A DNA stretch of 6,814 bases from an uncultured Bacteroidales bacterium (GCA_900322025.1 ONYJ01000209.1:1-6814), one strand, 5' to 3'. Positions 1 through 6,434 are shown, numbered from the stretch's first letter. Program-made: numbers and translations. The notes: generated from the letters alone by a model not told the origin.

Positions 1-325
1 GCCTTCAGGTTTTGAGAATGTATGTGAAGACGAAAACGGAGTTACAAAGCCATACGTACTACACGCTGAGGCTAACGCTATTACAAAGGTGGCTAAGTCT
101 GGTAATTCTTCAGAAGGAGCAACTCTCTACATTACAGCCTCTCCTTGTATGGAATGCGCTAAGCTTATTATACAGAGTGGAATCAGAAGGGTCGTGTATA
201 GAGATTCGTACCGCTTGGATGATGGAATAAAGCTTTTGGAAAGAGCCGGAATTCAGGTGGAACAGATAGATGCAGCTACTATAGAAAAATTCGAAAAAGA
301 AATAGACGATGCACAGAAAGCTTAA
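1..325 (+). CDS. dCMP / cytidine deaminase family protein, 3' part (5' end outside window)
   Basis: A zinc-dependent deaminase, probably acting on deoxycytidylate (dCMP to dUMP, feeding dTMP synthesis) in the cytoplasm. Reading starts in phase at base 2 and gives 107 residues before TAA at 323-325. Visible residue 21 begins HAEANAI, the motif with the zinc-ligand His and catalytic Glu. Residues 48-52 are PCMEC, which supplies the two zinc-ligand cysteines (49 and 52). The following CAKLIIQSGIRRVVYRDSYR stretch is typical of dCMP deaminase/ComEB-like proteins. These are usually about 145-160 residues, so roughly 40 N-terminal residues are missing off the left edge. A GTG at 89 is internal: it lies after the HAE motif and cannot be the start. 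The gene overlaps the start of the S41 peptidase by 17 bp. Family assignment is firm. The exact substrate (dCMP rather than another cytidine compound) is inferred, because the allosteric and substrate-contacting N-terminus is not visible. Confidence 0.9.
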   Translation, partial: PSGFENVCEDENGVTKPYVLHAEANAITKVAKSGNSSEGATLYITASPCMECAKLIIQSGIRRVVYRDSYRLDDGIKLLERAGIQVEQIDAATIEKFEKEIDDAQKA

Positions 326-1937
326 AGAACTTTTGGATAATCCGTTCTTTCACGGATTTATATTTATACTGCTGGCTGTTTTTTTAGCAGGGCATATAAG
401 CCGTTGTGTAAGAAATAAAAACAAAATGGCTAACAACCTAATCAGAACTCCGTGGGCAAAAATGCTTTTGGTTATGGATCAGATAGACAAGAATTATACA
501 GATTCTATAACCTATGATCAGGTTTTGGATAAGGCCATACCTGCTTTATTGGCGAGTTTAGACCCCCATTCATTATACCTTCCTCCTACAGACTTGCAGC
601 AGGCAGATGACCACTTGAGAGGGAATTTCAGCGGTATAGGAGTGGAGTTTAATGTTCCAAACGATACGGCAGTAATTGTAAGCGTTATACCCGGCGGGCC
701 GAGCGAAAAGGCGGGATTGAGAAGCGGAGACCGTATTGTTAGCGTGGAAGATACAATTGTGGCCGGCGTTAAGTTCAATCAAGATTCTTTAATACGGATA
801 CTACGAGGCCCTATAGATACCAAGGTTAAGGTTGGTATTAAAAGAAGTGGAGAAAAAGATGTTCTTTCTTTTGATATTATTCGTGGCCTCATTCCTGTGC
901 ATAGCTTGGATGCGGCTATAATGCTGACTCCTAAACTGGGGTATGTAAAAATTTCTACATTCTCTCAAAGTACTCATAGGGAGTTTATTGAGGCGGCGTT
1001 GAGCTTACTTGACAAGGGTATGGAGTATATGCTTTTAGACCTTAGAGATAACCCTGGCGGATACATGGATCAGGCCTATCTTCTTGCTAACGAATTTTTA
1101 AATAAAGGAGATATGGTGGTGTATATGGAGGGCCGAATGAGAAAGCGCGAAAATTTTTTGGCAGAAGGTAATGGCAGGCTCAAAAATCTGAAACTTTATA
1201 TTGCCATCAACGAAAACAGTGCATCTTCAAGTGAGATTGTTGCCGGGGCTATTCAGGATAACGACAGAGGTGTGATAATAGGCCGCCGCTCTTTTGGGAA
1301 AGGCTTAGTGCAAGAACCTATTTACTTTTCGGACAATAGTGGTATAAGACTCACGGTAGCAAGATTTTATACACCTTCTGGCAGGTGCATACAGAAGCCT
1401 TATACGGCAGATTATAATTACGATATATTGGAACGATACCAGAGGGGAGAAATGCGCTCGGCCGACAGCATAAAGGTTAATGATTCTCTGAAATACACCA
1501 CGGTGCATGGGCATACAGTATATGGAGGAGGAGGTATAATTCCAGATGTGTTTGTGCCTATAGATACCACGGGAATAACAGAGTTTTTGATAAAGGCAAA
1601 CCGTAAGAGTTTGCAGATGAAGTTCAGTTCCATATTTGCAGACAGGCATCGTAAAAGGCTAACGGAAATTGCAGATACGGCGAGCTTAGAAAAGCTTTTT
1701 ACAGAAGAAGATCTTGCTACCCAGTTCAAGTTGTACGCAACAGCACAAGGAGTAAAGCCAACTGCAGAAGAATGGGATATCAGTGGCGGGGTGCTCATAC
1801 GCCAACTCAAAGGGCTTATTGGGCGCTATTCTGCAATGAAAGAAGATGCGTTTTATCCGTATATTCTTGAAATAGATAATCTTGCAGATAAGGTAAAAGA
1901 ATTGGTCTCTGAATCTGTCAAACAAGAAAAAAATTAA
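309..1937 (+). CDS. ctp: S41 family C-terminal processing peptidase (Ctp/Prc-like), 542 aa
   Basis: A serine protease that trims or degrades envelope proteins from the C-terminus. A hydrophobic segment at about residues 14-30 should act as a signal anchor that places the enzyme in the periplasm. Cys33 follows Ile-Ser-Arg, which is not a lipobox, so it is probably not a lipoprotein. Residues 83-95 (SLDPHSLYLPPTD) are the usual lead-in to the PDZ domain. The PDZ domain covers about 105-190 (SGIGVEF, then GGPSEKAGLRSGDRI). The S41 core covers about 208-365: LRDNPGG at 245-251, NSASSSEI at 303-310 and GRRSFGKGLVQ at 325-335. By spacing to Prc/CtpB the catalytic dyad should be Ser306 and Lys331 (25 apart), with Gln335 assisting, so the active site looks intact. 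The C-terminal 120 residues are charged, probably helical, and not assignable to a known domain. ATG 309 lies inside the deaminase gene; the next in-frame Met (residue 40) would remove the anchor, so 309 is preferred. There is no Shine-Dalgarno, so translation is probably coupled to the upstream gene. Confidence 0.95.
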   Translation: MHRKLKELLDNPFFHGFIFILLAVFLAGHISRCVRNKNKMANNLIRTPWAKMLLVMDQIDKNYTDSITYDQVLDKAIPALLASLDPHSLYLPPTDLQQADDHLRGNFSGIGVEFNVPNDTAVIVSVIPGGPSEKAGLRSGDRIVSVEDTIVAGVKFNQDSLIRILRGPIDTKVKVGIKRSGEKDVLSFDIIRGLIPVHSLDAAIMLTPKLGYVKISTFSQSTHREFIEAALSLLDKGMEYMLLDLRDNPGGYMDQAYLLANEFLNKGDMVVYMEGRMRKRENFLAEGNGRLKNLKLYIAINENSASSSEIVAGAIQDNDRGVIIGRRSFGKGLVQEPIYFSDNSGIRLTVARFYTPSGRCIQKPYTADYNYDILERYQRGEMRSADSIKVNDSLKYTTVHGHTVYGGGGIIPDVFVPIDTTGITEFLIKANRKSLQMKFSSIFADRHRKRLTEIADTASLEKLFTEEDLATQFKLYATAQGVKPTAEEWDISGGVLIRQLKGLIGRYSAMKEDAFYPYILEIDNLADKVKELVSESVKQEKN

Positions 1938-1951
1938 AAGTCACACATATT

Positions 1952-2398
1952 ATGAAAAAAATCATAGGTATAGCTTCTGATCACGCCGGGTTTCAGATGA
2001 AAGAATATCTTAAAAGTCTATTTGATTATGCCGGATATGAGATAAAAGATTTTGGAGCTCATTCTTCAGACAGCATGGATTATCCGGATTCGGCACATCC
2101 GCTTGCCGAAGCTGTGGAAAAAGGAGAGGTTGAATTTGGGGTGGCGATATGCGGGAGTGGAAACGGCATAAATATGACCCTCAATAAGCATCAGGGCATA
2201 AGGGCTGCCTTATGCTGGAAGCCGGAACTGGGTGCTTTGGCAAAGCAACACAATAATGCCAATATCATTTCTCTACCGGCGAGGTTTATCTCCGAAGAAA
2301 TGGCAAGGGATATTGTAAAAGCCTATATGGCAGCAGAGTATGAAGGTGGTAGGCATCAGCGCAGGATAGATAAAATACCTGTATGCTGTAATAAATAA
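1952..2398 (+). CDS. rpiB: Ribose-5-phosphate isomerase B
   Basis: Cytoplasmic isomerase interconverting ribulose 5-phosphate and ribose 5-phosphate in the non-oxidative pentose phosphate pathway (LacA/RpiB family). The 148 residues match the family length. GIASDHAGF at 6-14 gives the substrate-binding Asp10 and His11. CGSGNGI at 67-73 provides the catalytic Cys67. HNNAN at 100-104 gives the ring-opening His100. The C-terminal GGRHQRRIDKI (132-142) carries the phosphate-binding arginines (Arg134 and Arg138 by analogy with E. coli RpiB). The NKHQGIRAALCW and LPARFIS segments are the form usual in Bacteroidota. It starts 14 bp after the S41 peptidase stop and ends 5 bp before truB, so all three are probably co-transcribed. 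No Shine-Dalgarno is present; the leader is A/T-rich. ATA encodes 8 of its 13 isoleucines. The assignment is secure and nothing appears truncated. Confidence 0.97.
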   Translation: MKKIIGIASDHAGFQMKEYLKSLFDYAGYEIKDFGAHSSDSMDYPDSAHPLAEAVEKGEVEFGVAICGSGNGINMTLNKHQGIRAALCWKPELGALAKQHNNANIISLPARFISEEMARDIVKAYMAAEYEGGRHQRRIDKIPVCCNK

Positions 2399-2403
2399 AC
2401 CGG

Positions 2404-3330
2404 ATGTCTGCAAACAGCACAATAAATCCTCTTGTTATAGACAAGAACAACTCTTTGCCCTTGGAGCGTTCGCAGGAAGCGTATCCGCAGGGTATAATTT
2501 TTCCGGTGGACAAGCCTTACAGGTGGACCAGTTCAGATGTGGTTAGGAAGATTAAGTATATTCTCAGAAACCATTTTGATACAAAAAATGTGAAAATAGG
2601 ACATGCCGGCACCTTGGATCCGTTGGCCACGGGCTTATTGCTGGTATGTGTGGGCCGAGCCTGTAAGCTCTCGGAAGCATTGCAGGCAGAGAAAAAAGAG
2701 TATGTTGCGGAATTTACTCTTGGAGCCACAACCCCGTCTTTTGACAGAGAGCATCCGATAGATTCTGTGTATCCGGTATCGCATCTTTCCGTTGAAAAGA
2801 TGCAGGAAGCCGTGGAGGCTTTAAAGCAGCAGACATTACAGATGCCGCCGGCTTATTCTGCTAAGTATGTAAACGGAACAAGATCTTACTACCTTGCCCG
2901 AAATGGGGAGGAGGCGCTTCTTCAGCCGGCTCCTATAAAGATTTATGCGGCAGAACTGCTTTATGCTCGGTGTGGTACAGAGGTGTTTGATACGCACAGC
3001 CCTCTATTAGACGAAATAACACGGCCTTCTTACGGGAAAGATGATCTGCACAACAGCTTTGTGGTAAAGAAAAGAATTGCGGCAGAAGATGGGAAGCTTG
3101 TGGAGCACTTCATGTCAGATTCACTATTGCCTGTATCGCAAATTCAGAATCTGCCCACTGCAGTTGTGAGGATTGAATGCAGCAAAGGCACCTACATACG
3201 TTCTATGGCCAGGGATTTTGGCGATTTACTATCTTGCGGCGCCTTTATGTCTGCCCTCAGACGAACTGCTTCCGGAGGATTTAGGGTGGAACAGGCATTA
3301 GACTTGAAGAATTATTTCGACTTATTGTAA
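2404..3330 (+). CDS. truB: tRNA pseudouridine(55) synthase TruB, with an unusual internal insertion
   Basis: Converts U55 in the T-loop of tRNAs to pseudouridine; cytoplasmic. FPVDKPYRWTSSDVV at 33-47 is the conserved N-terminal strand. GHAGTLDPLATG at 66-77 contains the nucleophile Asp72. MPPAYSAKYVNGTRSYYLAR at 147-166 is the substrate-groove motif. CSKGTYIRSMARDFG at 259-273 and ALRRTASGGF at 284-293 complete the catalytic domain. The protein is 308 residues, whereas Bacteroidota TruB proteins are, as far as I know, about 230-250. The excess has two sources: a polar N-terminal extension of about 30 residues, and about 60 residues (188-250) between the IKIYAAELL strand and AVVRIECSKG where roughly ten are normal. 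All catalytic motifs are intact and in one frame, so this is not a frameshift. ATG 2404 is the only ATG before the first conserved motif; TTG codons at residues 18 and 20 are possible alternatives. No PUA domain is visible. It lies 5 bp after rpiB. Confidence 0.95.
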   Translation: MSANSTINPLVIDKNNSLPLERSQEAYPQGIIFPVDKPYRWTSSDVVRKIKYILRNHFDTKNVKIGHAGTLDPLATGLLLVCVGRACKLSEALQAEKKEYVAEFTLGATTPSFDREHPIDSVYPVSHLSVEKMQEAVEALKQQTLQMPPAYSAKYVNGTRSYYLARNGEEALLQPAPIKIYAAELLYARCGTEVFDTHSPLLDEITRPSYGKDDLHNSFVVKKRIAAEDGKLVEHFMSDSLLPVSQIQNLPTAVVRIECSKGTYIRSMARDFGDLLSCGAFMSALRRTASGGFRVEQALDLKNYFDLL

Positions 3331-3355
3331 CCTTTTATTTTTTGCTTCGTATAAT

Positions 3356-3391
3356 ACTTTGCCTGTCGTGTACGGGGTCAAGTTTTTTTTT
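3356..3391 (+). terminator. Terminator-like hairpin with T9 tract ending at the queA start codon
   Basis: The outer stem ACTT (3356-3359) pairs with AAGT (3380-3383). After a small internal loop, CCTGT (3362-3366) pairs with ACGGG (3372-3376), with one T-G wobble, around a 5-nt loop (3367-3371). Nine consecutive T (3383-3391) follow, and the next base is the A of the queA ATG at 3392. The form is that of a Rho-independent terminator for the deaminase-ctp-rpiB-truB transcript. Because it abuts queA it could equally be an attenuator in the queA leader. The stem is short and interrupted, so strength is uncertain. Confidence 0.45.
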
Positions 3392-4456
3392 ATGAAATTA
3401 TCACAATTCAAATTTCCGTTCAGAAGCGATTTAATCGCAAAGGAGCCAACAAGATTTAGAGATGATTGCAAACTGATGGTTATGCGTCGCTCTACCGGCA
3501 AAATAGAAAACAAGCTTTTTAAGAACATTTTAGACTATGCTCGCGAGGGCGATATTTTCGTTCTCAACGATACGAAAGTTTTTCCGGCTCGTCTCAGAGG
3601 CAATAAGGAGAAGACGGGTGCCGAAATAGAAGTTTCTTTGCTTAGAGAGCTCAATCATGAGCAGAGGCTATGGGATGTGTTGGTAGATCCTGCACGCAAG
3701 ATAAGAATAGGTAACAAACTCTATTTTGGAGAGAATGATTCGCTTGTGGCAGAAGTTATAGACAATACAACCTCAAGAGGCAGAACTTTGCGTTTCTTGT
3801 TCGATGGTAGTTACGAAGATTTTCGCAATACGCTTTTTAGTGTTGGAGAACTTCCTGTTCCAAAAGAAATTCGCCAGCATCCGCTACCGGAAGACACAGA
3901 AAATTTCAACACTATCTTTGCGGCTAATGAAGGTGCCATAGCTACTCCGGCAGCTGGCTTGCACTTTAGCAGGGAATTGTTTACTCGCATGGAAATCAAA
4001 GGTGTAGAGCGTACTTTCATAACTTCTCATGTGGGGTTGAGCAACTTTGGCGGAGTGGATGTAGAAGATTTGTCCAAGCATAAGATGGGTTCGGAGAGAA
4101 TCATTATCCCTGAAGAGGCTGCCGAAAAGATAAATAAGGCTAAAGAAAATGGACACAGAGTATTTGCCATAGGGGTTACTGTGGCAAGGGCTTTGGAAAC
4201 TCCTGTTACAACAACCAATAGGGTAAAACCATTGGATGGCTGGACTAACAAGTTTATATTCCCGCCTTACGATTTTAAGATTGTAGATGCCCTTGTAACA
4301 AATTTCCATTATCCGCTATCTACCATGCTGATGTGTCAGTCTGCTTTTGGTGGTTATAATAAAGTCATGGCGGCCTACAAGCAGGCTATGCACGCAAAAG
4401 ATGCTTCCGACCTGTACAGATTTGGAATTTACGGCGATGCTATGCTGATTGTATAG
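3392..4456 (+). CDS. queA: S-adenosylmethionine:tRNA ribosyltransferase-isomerase QueA, 354 aa
   Basis: Transfers and isomerises the ribosyl moiety of S-adenosylmethionine onto preQ1 at the wobble position (34) of GUN-anticodon tRNAs, giving epoxyqueuosine; cytoplasmic. Family motifs in order: DLIAKEPTRFRDDCKLMV at 13-30, VLNDTKVFPARLRG at 57-70, WDVLVDPARKIRIG at 94-107, GAIATPAAGLHFS at 181-193, TSHVGLSNFGGVDVEDLSKH at 211-230, a GVTVARALE segment at 261-269, FPPYDFKIVDALVTNFH at 290-306, STMLMCQSAFGG at 310-321 and YRFGIYGDAMLI at 342-353. Length is normal. ATG 3392 is chosen because MKLSQFKF matches the usual N-terminus. In-frame TTG 3359 and GTG 3368 would add residues encoded by the hairpin and T-tract. 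The gene is separated by 61 bp from truB and 82 bp from dprA, so it may be its own transcription unit. Its ATA share (10 of 22 Ile) is lower than in tatD. Confidence 0.96.
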   Translation: MKLSQFKFPFRSDLIAKEPTRFRDDCKLMVMRRSTGKIENKLFKNILDYAREGDIFVLNDTKVFPARLRGNKEKTGAEIEVSLLRELNHEQRLWDVLVDPARKIRIGNKLYFGENDSLVAEVIDNTTSRGRTLRFLFDGSYEDFRNTLFSVGELPVPKEIRQHPLPEDTENFNTIFAANEGAIATPAAGLHFSRELFTRMEIKGVERTFITSHVGLSNFGGVDVEDLSKHKMGSERIIIPEEAAEKINKAKENGHRVFAIGVTVARALETPVTTTNRVKPLDGWTNKFIFPPYDFKIVDALVTNFHYPLSTMLMCQSAFGGYNKVMAAYKQAMHAKDASDLYRFGIYGDAMLIV

Positions 4457-4491
4457 CGCGTTATTGCAGCATAAAAGTCAATTTTAAGTTA

Positions 4492-4499
4492 TAGCTTTG
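4492..4499 (+). promoter_or_regulatory. Bacteroidota-type -7 promoter element for dprA-tatD-ansA
   Basis: TAGCTTTG fits the Bacteroidota primary-sigma -7 consensus TAnnTTTG at all six fixed positions, and lies in the queA-dprA gap where a promoter for the dprA-tatD-ansA block would be expected. A -33 TTG at the usual distance (about 19-21 bases upstream) is not evident; the closest TTG is at 4464-4466, with a 25-base spacer, which is too far. Transcription would begin near 4503-4506, giving a leader of only about 35 nt, nearly all of it within the adjacent hairpin. Confidence 0.5.
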
Positions 4500-4501
4500 A
4501 G

Positions 4502-4538
4502 TAGCGGTGGTTGGTTTATACCTTGCCACCGTTATTTT
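4502..4538 (+). terminator. Terminator-like hairpin with short T-tract ending at the dprA start codon
   Basis: TAGCGGTGG (4502-4510) pairs over nine positions with CCACCGTTA (4526-4534), with one G-T wobble. A weak inner GGT/ACC pairing (4513-4515 with 4520-4522) caps it. TTTT (4535-4538) follows and the dprA ATG starts at 4539. It resembles the intrinsic terminator of queA, which ends 46 bp before the stem. It also overlaps the likely dprA transcription start, so in a dprA transcript it would sit directly against the start codon. Confidence 0.55.
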
Positions 4539-5648
4539 ATGGATATTAAGGAAGAGGCTTTATTATGTGCTATAAGCCGTGTGCTTGTATATCATCCGCT
4601 TTCGGGAAGAAGACTGCTGGAAGAAGCTGAAAGTGTGGAGAGGCTTTTAGATGCGGGGGCTTCGTTTGTGAGCCGGCTTATAGGTTCGGAAGAAATTGCT
4701 AACCTGCTGTTTTCAGAAAGTATGTTATCTTGGGGTAGGCAAGAGGCTTTATGGATGAGAAGCAGAGGAGTAAAGCTTATAAGCATAGTGTCAGAATCTT
4801 ATCCTAAACTCTTGAAAGAAACTCCGTTTGCTCCATTTATGCTATACTACAGAGGCTCGGCGGCTTTGGCAGACGATACGGTTAAATCTCTTGGGGTTGT
4901 AGGAACCAGAATGGCAACAGATTACGGGAGGGAGAGCTGTTCTGCTATTATTGCCGGCCTTGTGAAGCATGTCAGAAAGTTGAGAATTATAAGCGGTCTT
5001 GCGGTTGGCATAGACAGTTGTGCGCACAGGGCTGCATTAGACAACTCTATAGAAACATTGTGCGTGCTGCCTTGCGGTATAGATTCTATTTATCCAAGCC
5101 GGCACAGAGAATTGGCAGTAAGAATTCTGGAAAGCGGGGGCGTGGTTACCGAGTATCCTCGTGGAACCAAACCTCTCAAACACAATTTTCTGCAAAGAAA
5201 CCGCATAATAGCTGGTCTTTCAGAGGCTATCCTTGTGGTGGAGAGCCGTATAAGGGGAGGCTCCATGAGTACGGTAGATTTTGCCTCGTCGTACAATAGA
5301 GATGTATTTGCTGTGCCCGGCAGAATAGGCGATGTTAATTCGTATGGATGTAATTATTTAATAAATAAGAATATAGCGCAGCTTTGCCTTAATCCTTCCA
5401 CAATAGTATCTTCTATGAGGTGGACTAACGAGCATATTTCAGATATCATACAACAACCAAGCTTGTTTTCTACTTCTGATGGCTTGAAGGAGAAAATATT
5501 GTTATCTTTATCACCCGTAAGAGGAATTGATATAAACCAGCTTTCTTTAAAGACCGGGCAAGACATACAAACTTTGCAGTTGTTGCTTATAGAGATGACG
5601 ATAGAAGGCTTGGCAAGGAATTCCTCGGGATTATGGATAAAGACTTGA
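4539..5648 (+). CDS. dprA: DNA-processing protein DprA (Smf), 369 aa
   Basis: Binds incoming single-stranded DNA during natural transformation, protects it and loads RecA; cytoplasmic. Domain order: a divergent N-terminal SAM/HhH-like region (about 1-65) that lacks the usual PGIG-type hairpin; the Rossmann-like DprA core (about 85-290) with GVVGTRMATDYG at 119-130, SGLAVGIDSCAHRAAL at 152-167, CGIDSIYPSRHREL at 179-192, FLQRNRIIAGLS at 217-228, VVESRIRGGSMST at 233-245 and FAVPG at 257-261; and a C-terminal winged-helix-like region (about 312-369) resembling DprA_WH. Length is normal. ATG 4539 is preferred over TTG 4497, which would add 14 residues encoded by the hairpin. tatD starts 1 bp after its stop, so the two are surely co-transcribed. 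The N-terminus is the least typical part; the core leaves no doubt about the family. Competence in this organism is not shown by the gene alone, because many non-transformable bacteria keep DprA. Confidence 0.95.
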   Translation: MDIKEEALLCAISRVLVYHPLSGRRLLEEAESVERLLDAGASFVSRLIGSEEIANLLFSESMLSWGRQEALWMRSRGVKLISIVSESYPKLLKETPFAPFMLYYRGSAALADDTVKSLGVVGTRMATDYGRESCSAIIAGLVKHVRKLRIISGLAVGIDSCAHRAALDNSIETLCVLPCGIDSIYPSRHRELAVRILESGGVVTEYPRGTKPLKHNFLQRNRIIAGLSEAILVVESRIRGGSMSTVDFASSYNRDVFAVPGRIGDVNSYGCNYLINKNIAQLCLNPSTIVSSMRWTNEHISDIIQQPSLFSTSDGLKEKILLSLSPVRGIDINQLSLKTGQDIQTLQLLLIEMTIEGLARNSSGLWIKT

Positions 5649-5649
5649 T

Positions 5650-6429
5650 ATGCGATTCATAGATACTCACACTCATTTGTACGAAGAGGCTTTTGACGGG
5701 GATAGGGAGGTTGTTATGCAACGCTCTATAGAATCGGGAGTGGACAGTTGGATATTACCGGCGATAGATTCGACTTATTTTCGGGCTCAGTTGTCTTTGT
5801 GGGAGGAATATAAAGAAAGGGGAGCGTATATGGGTATGGGGCTTCATCCCACATCTGTTGGTAAGAACTGGAAGGAGGAATTGCAGTTTGTTATAAATCA
5901 GCTGAATACTTATCCAGACAGATATATAGCCGTGGGAGAAATAGGCTTGGATGCATATTGGAGCAAAGAGTTTATGAAAGAGCAGGCAGAGGCTTTGGTG
6001 GCCCAATTAGACTATGCTGCCCAGAAGGACCTTCCTGTTATAATACACGAGCGGAACGCTACCGAGCAAATGTTTGATATAATAAAGGCCTATAAAGGGC
6101 GTTTGACAGGTGTTTTTCATGCGTTTACAGGAAGTGTTGAAACTTATAGGAGGATTTCTGCGCTCGGTGGTTTTAAGGTTGGTATAGGAGGGGTTGTAAC
6201 ATTCAAGAATGCAGGTATCGCCGGTGTTGTTGCCGATATTCCGCTGGAGGATATAGTTTTGGAAACAGATTCTCCTTACCTTACTCCGGCTCCTTTCAGA
6301 GGGAAGCGTAACGAGAGTTCGTATATACGGTTTATTGCAGAAAAGATAGCTCTGGTAAAGGATTTAAGTTTAGAAGAAGTGGCGGAGGCTACTTGCATGG
6401 CAGCTAAAAGTGTATTCAAAAATCTATAA
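5650..6429 (+). CDS. tatD: TatD family metal-dependent hydrolase / deoxyribonuclease, 259 aa
   Basis: A TIM-barrel amidohydrolase-superfamily enzyme with two divalent metals; characterised family members are 3'-5' DNA exonucleases active in DNA repair and turnover. Expected metal ligands are all present: His7 and His9 in DTHTHLY (5-11), Glu97 in GEIGLD (96-101), His133 in IIHERNA (131-137), His157 in VFHAFTGS (155-162) and Asp207 in ETDSPYLTP (205-213). The GLHP motif is at 64-67. Length is typical (about 255-265). The cytoplasmic location is inferred from the absence of a signal peptide. ATG 5650 follows the dprA stop by one base, which implies translational coupling, and no Shine-Dalgarno is present. 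ATA encodes 15 of 19 isoleucines, a strong bias. TatD paralogues (YcfH, YjjV types) are hard to tell apart, so the symbol marks the family rather than a proven orthologue. Confidence 0.95.
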   Translation: MRFIDTHTHLYEEAFDGDREVVMQRSIESGVDSWILPAIDSTYFRAQLSLWEEYKERGAYMGMGLHPTSVGKNWKEELQFVINQLNTYPDRYIAVGEIGLDAYWSKEFMKEQAEALVAQLDYAAQKDLPVIIHERNATEQMFDIIKAYKGRLTGVFHAFTGSVETYRRISALGGFKVGIGGVVTFKNAGIAGVVADIPLEDIVLETDSPYLTPAPFRGKRNESSYIRFIAEKIALVKDLSLEEVAEATCMAAKSVFKNL

Positions 6430-6434
6430 TAGAT

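Noticed and set aside
12..230. Open frame of 72 codons at the left edge
   Set aside because: It overlaps the deaminase in another frame. The deaminase frame carries the HAE and PCxxC zinc motifs; this one shows no family features.
1418..1810. 130-codon antisense frame inside the S41 peptidase
   Set aside because: Antisense shadow of an intact gene with no family features and no promoter or start signal.
3350..3361. TATAAT (3350-3355) and a nearby TACTTTG as a queA promoter
   Set aside because: TATAAT is the E. coli-type -10, not expected in Bacteroidota, and its -35 would be poor (TTGTAA, 19-base spacer). TACTTTG is one base short of TAnnTTTG. In an A/T-rich gap this is too weak to list as a feature, though a queA promoter could lie here.
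3331..3391. preQ1 riboswitch upstream of queA
   Set aside because: Queuosine genes sometimes carry one, but no C-rich loop with a matching A-rich pseudoknot tail is visible. The hairpin and T9 tract explain the gap better.
3359..3391. Upstream TTG/GTG starts for queA
   Set aside because: They would add residues encoded by the hairpin and T-tract (Gly-Val-Lys-Phe-Phe-Phe) before the family-typical MKLSQFKF start.
3884..4309. 141-codon antisense frame inside queA
   Set aside because: Fully covered by conserved QueA motifs on the + strand; the antisense product is low-complexity and unrecognisable.
4497..4538. TTG start for dprA
   Set aside because: The added 14 residues are encoded by the inverted repeat and the TTG overlaps the -7 box. 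ATG 4539 gives a normal DprA length.
5018..5299. 93-codon same-strand frame inside dprA
   Set aside because: It lies wholly within the conserved DprA Rossmann core in another frame and has no recognisable motif.
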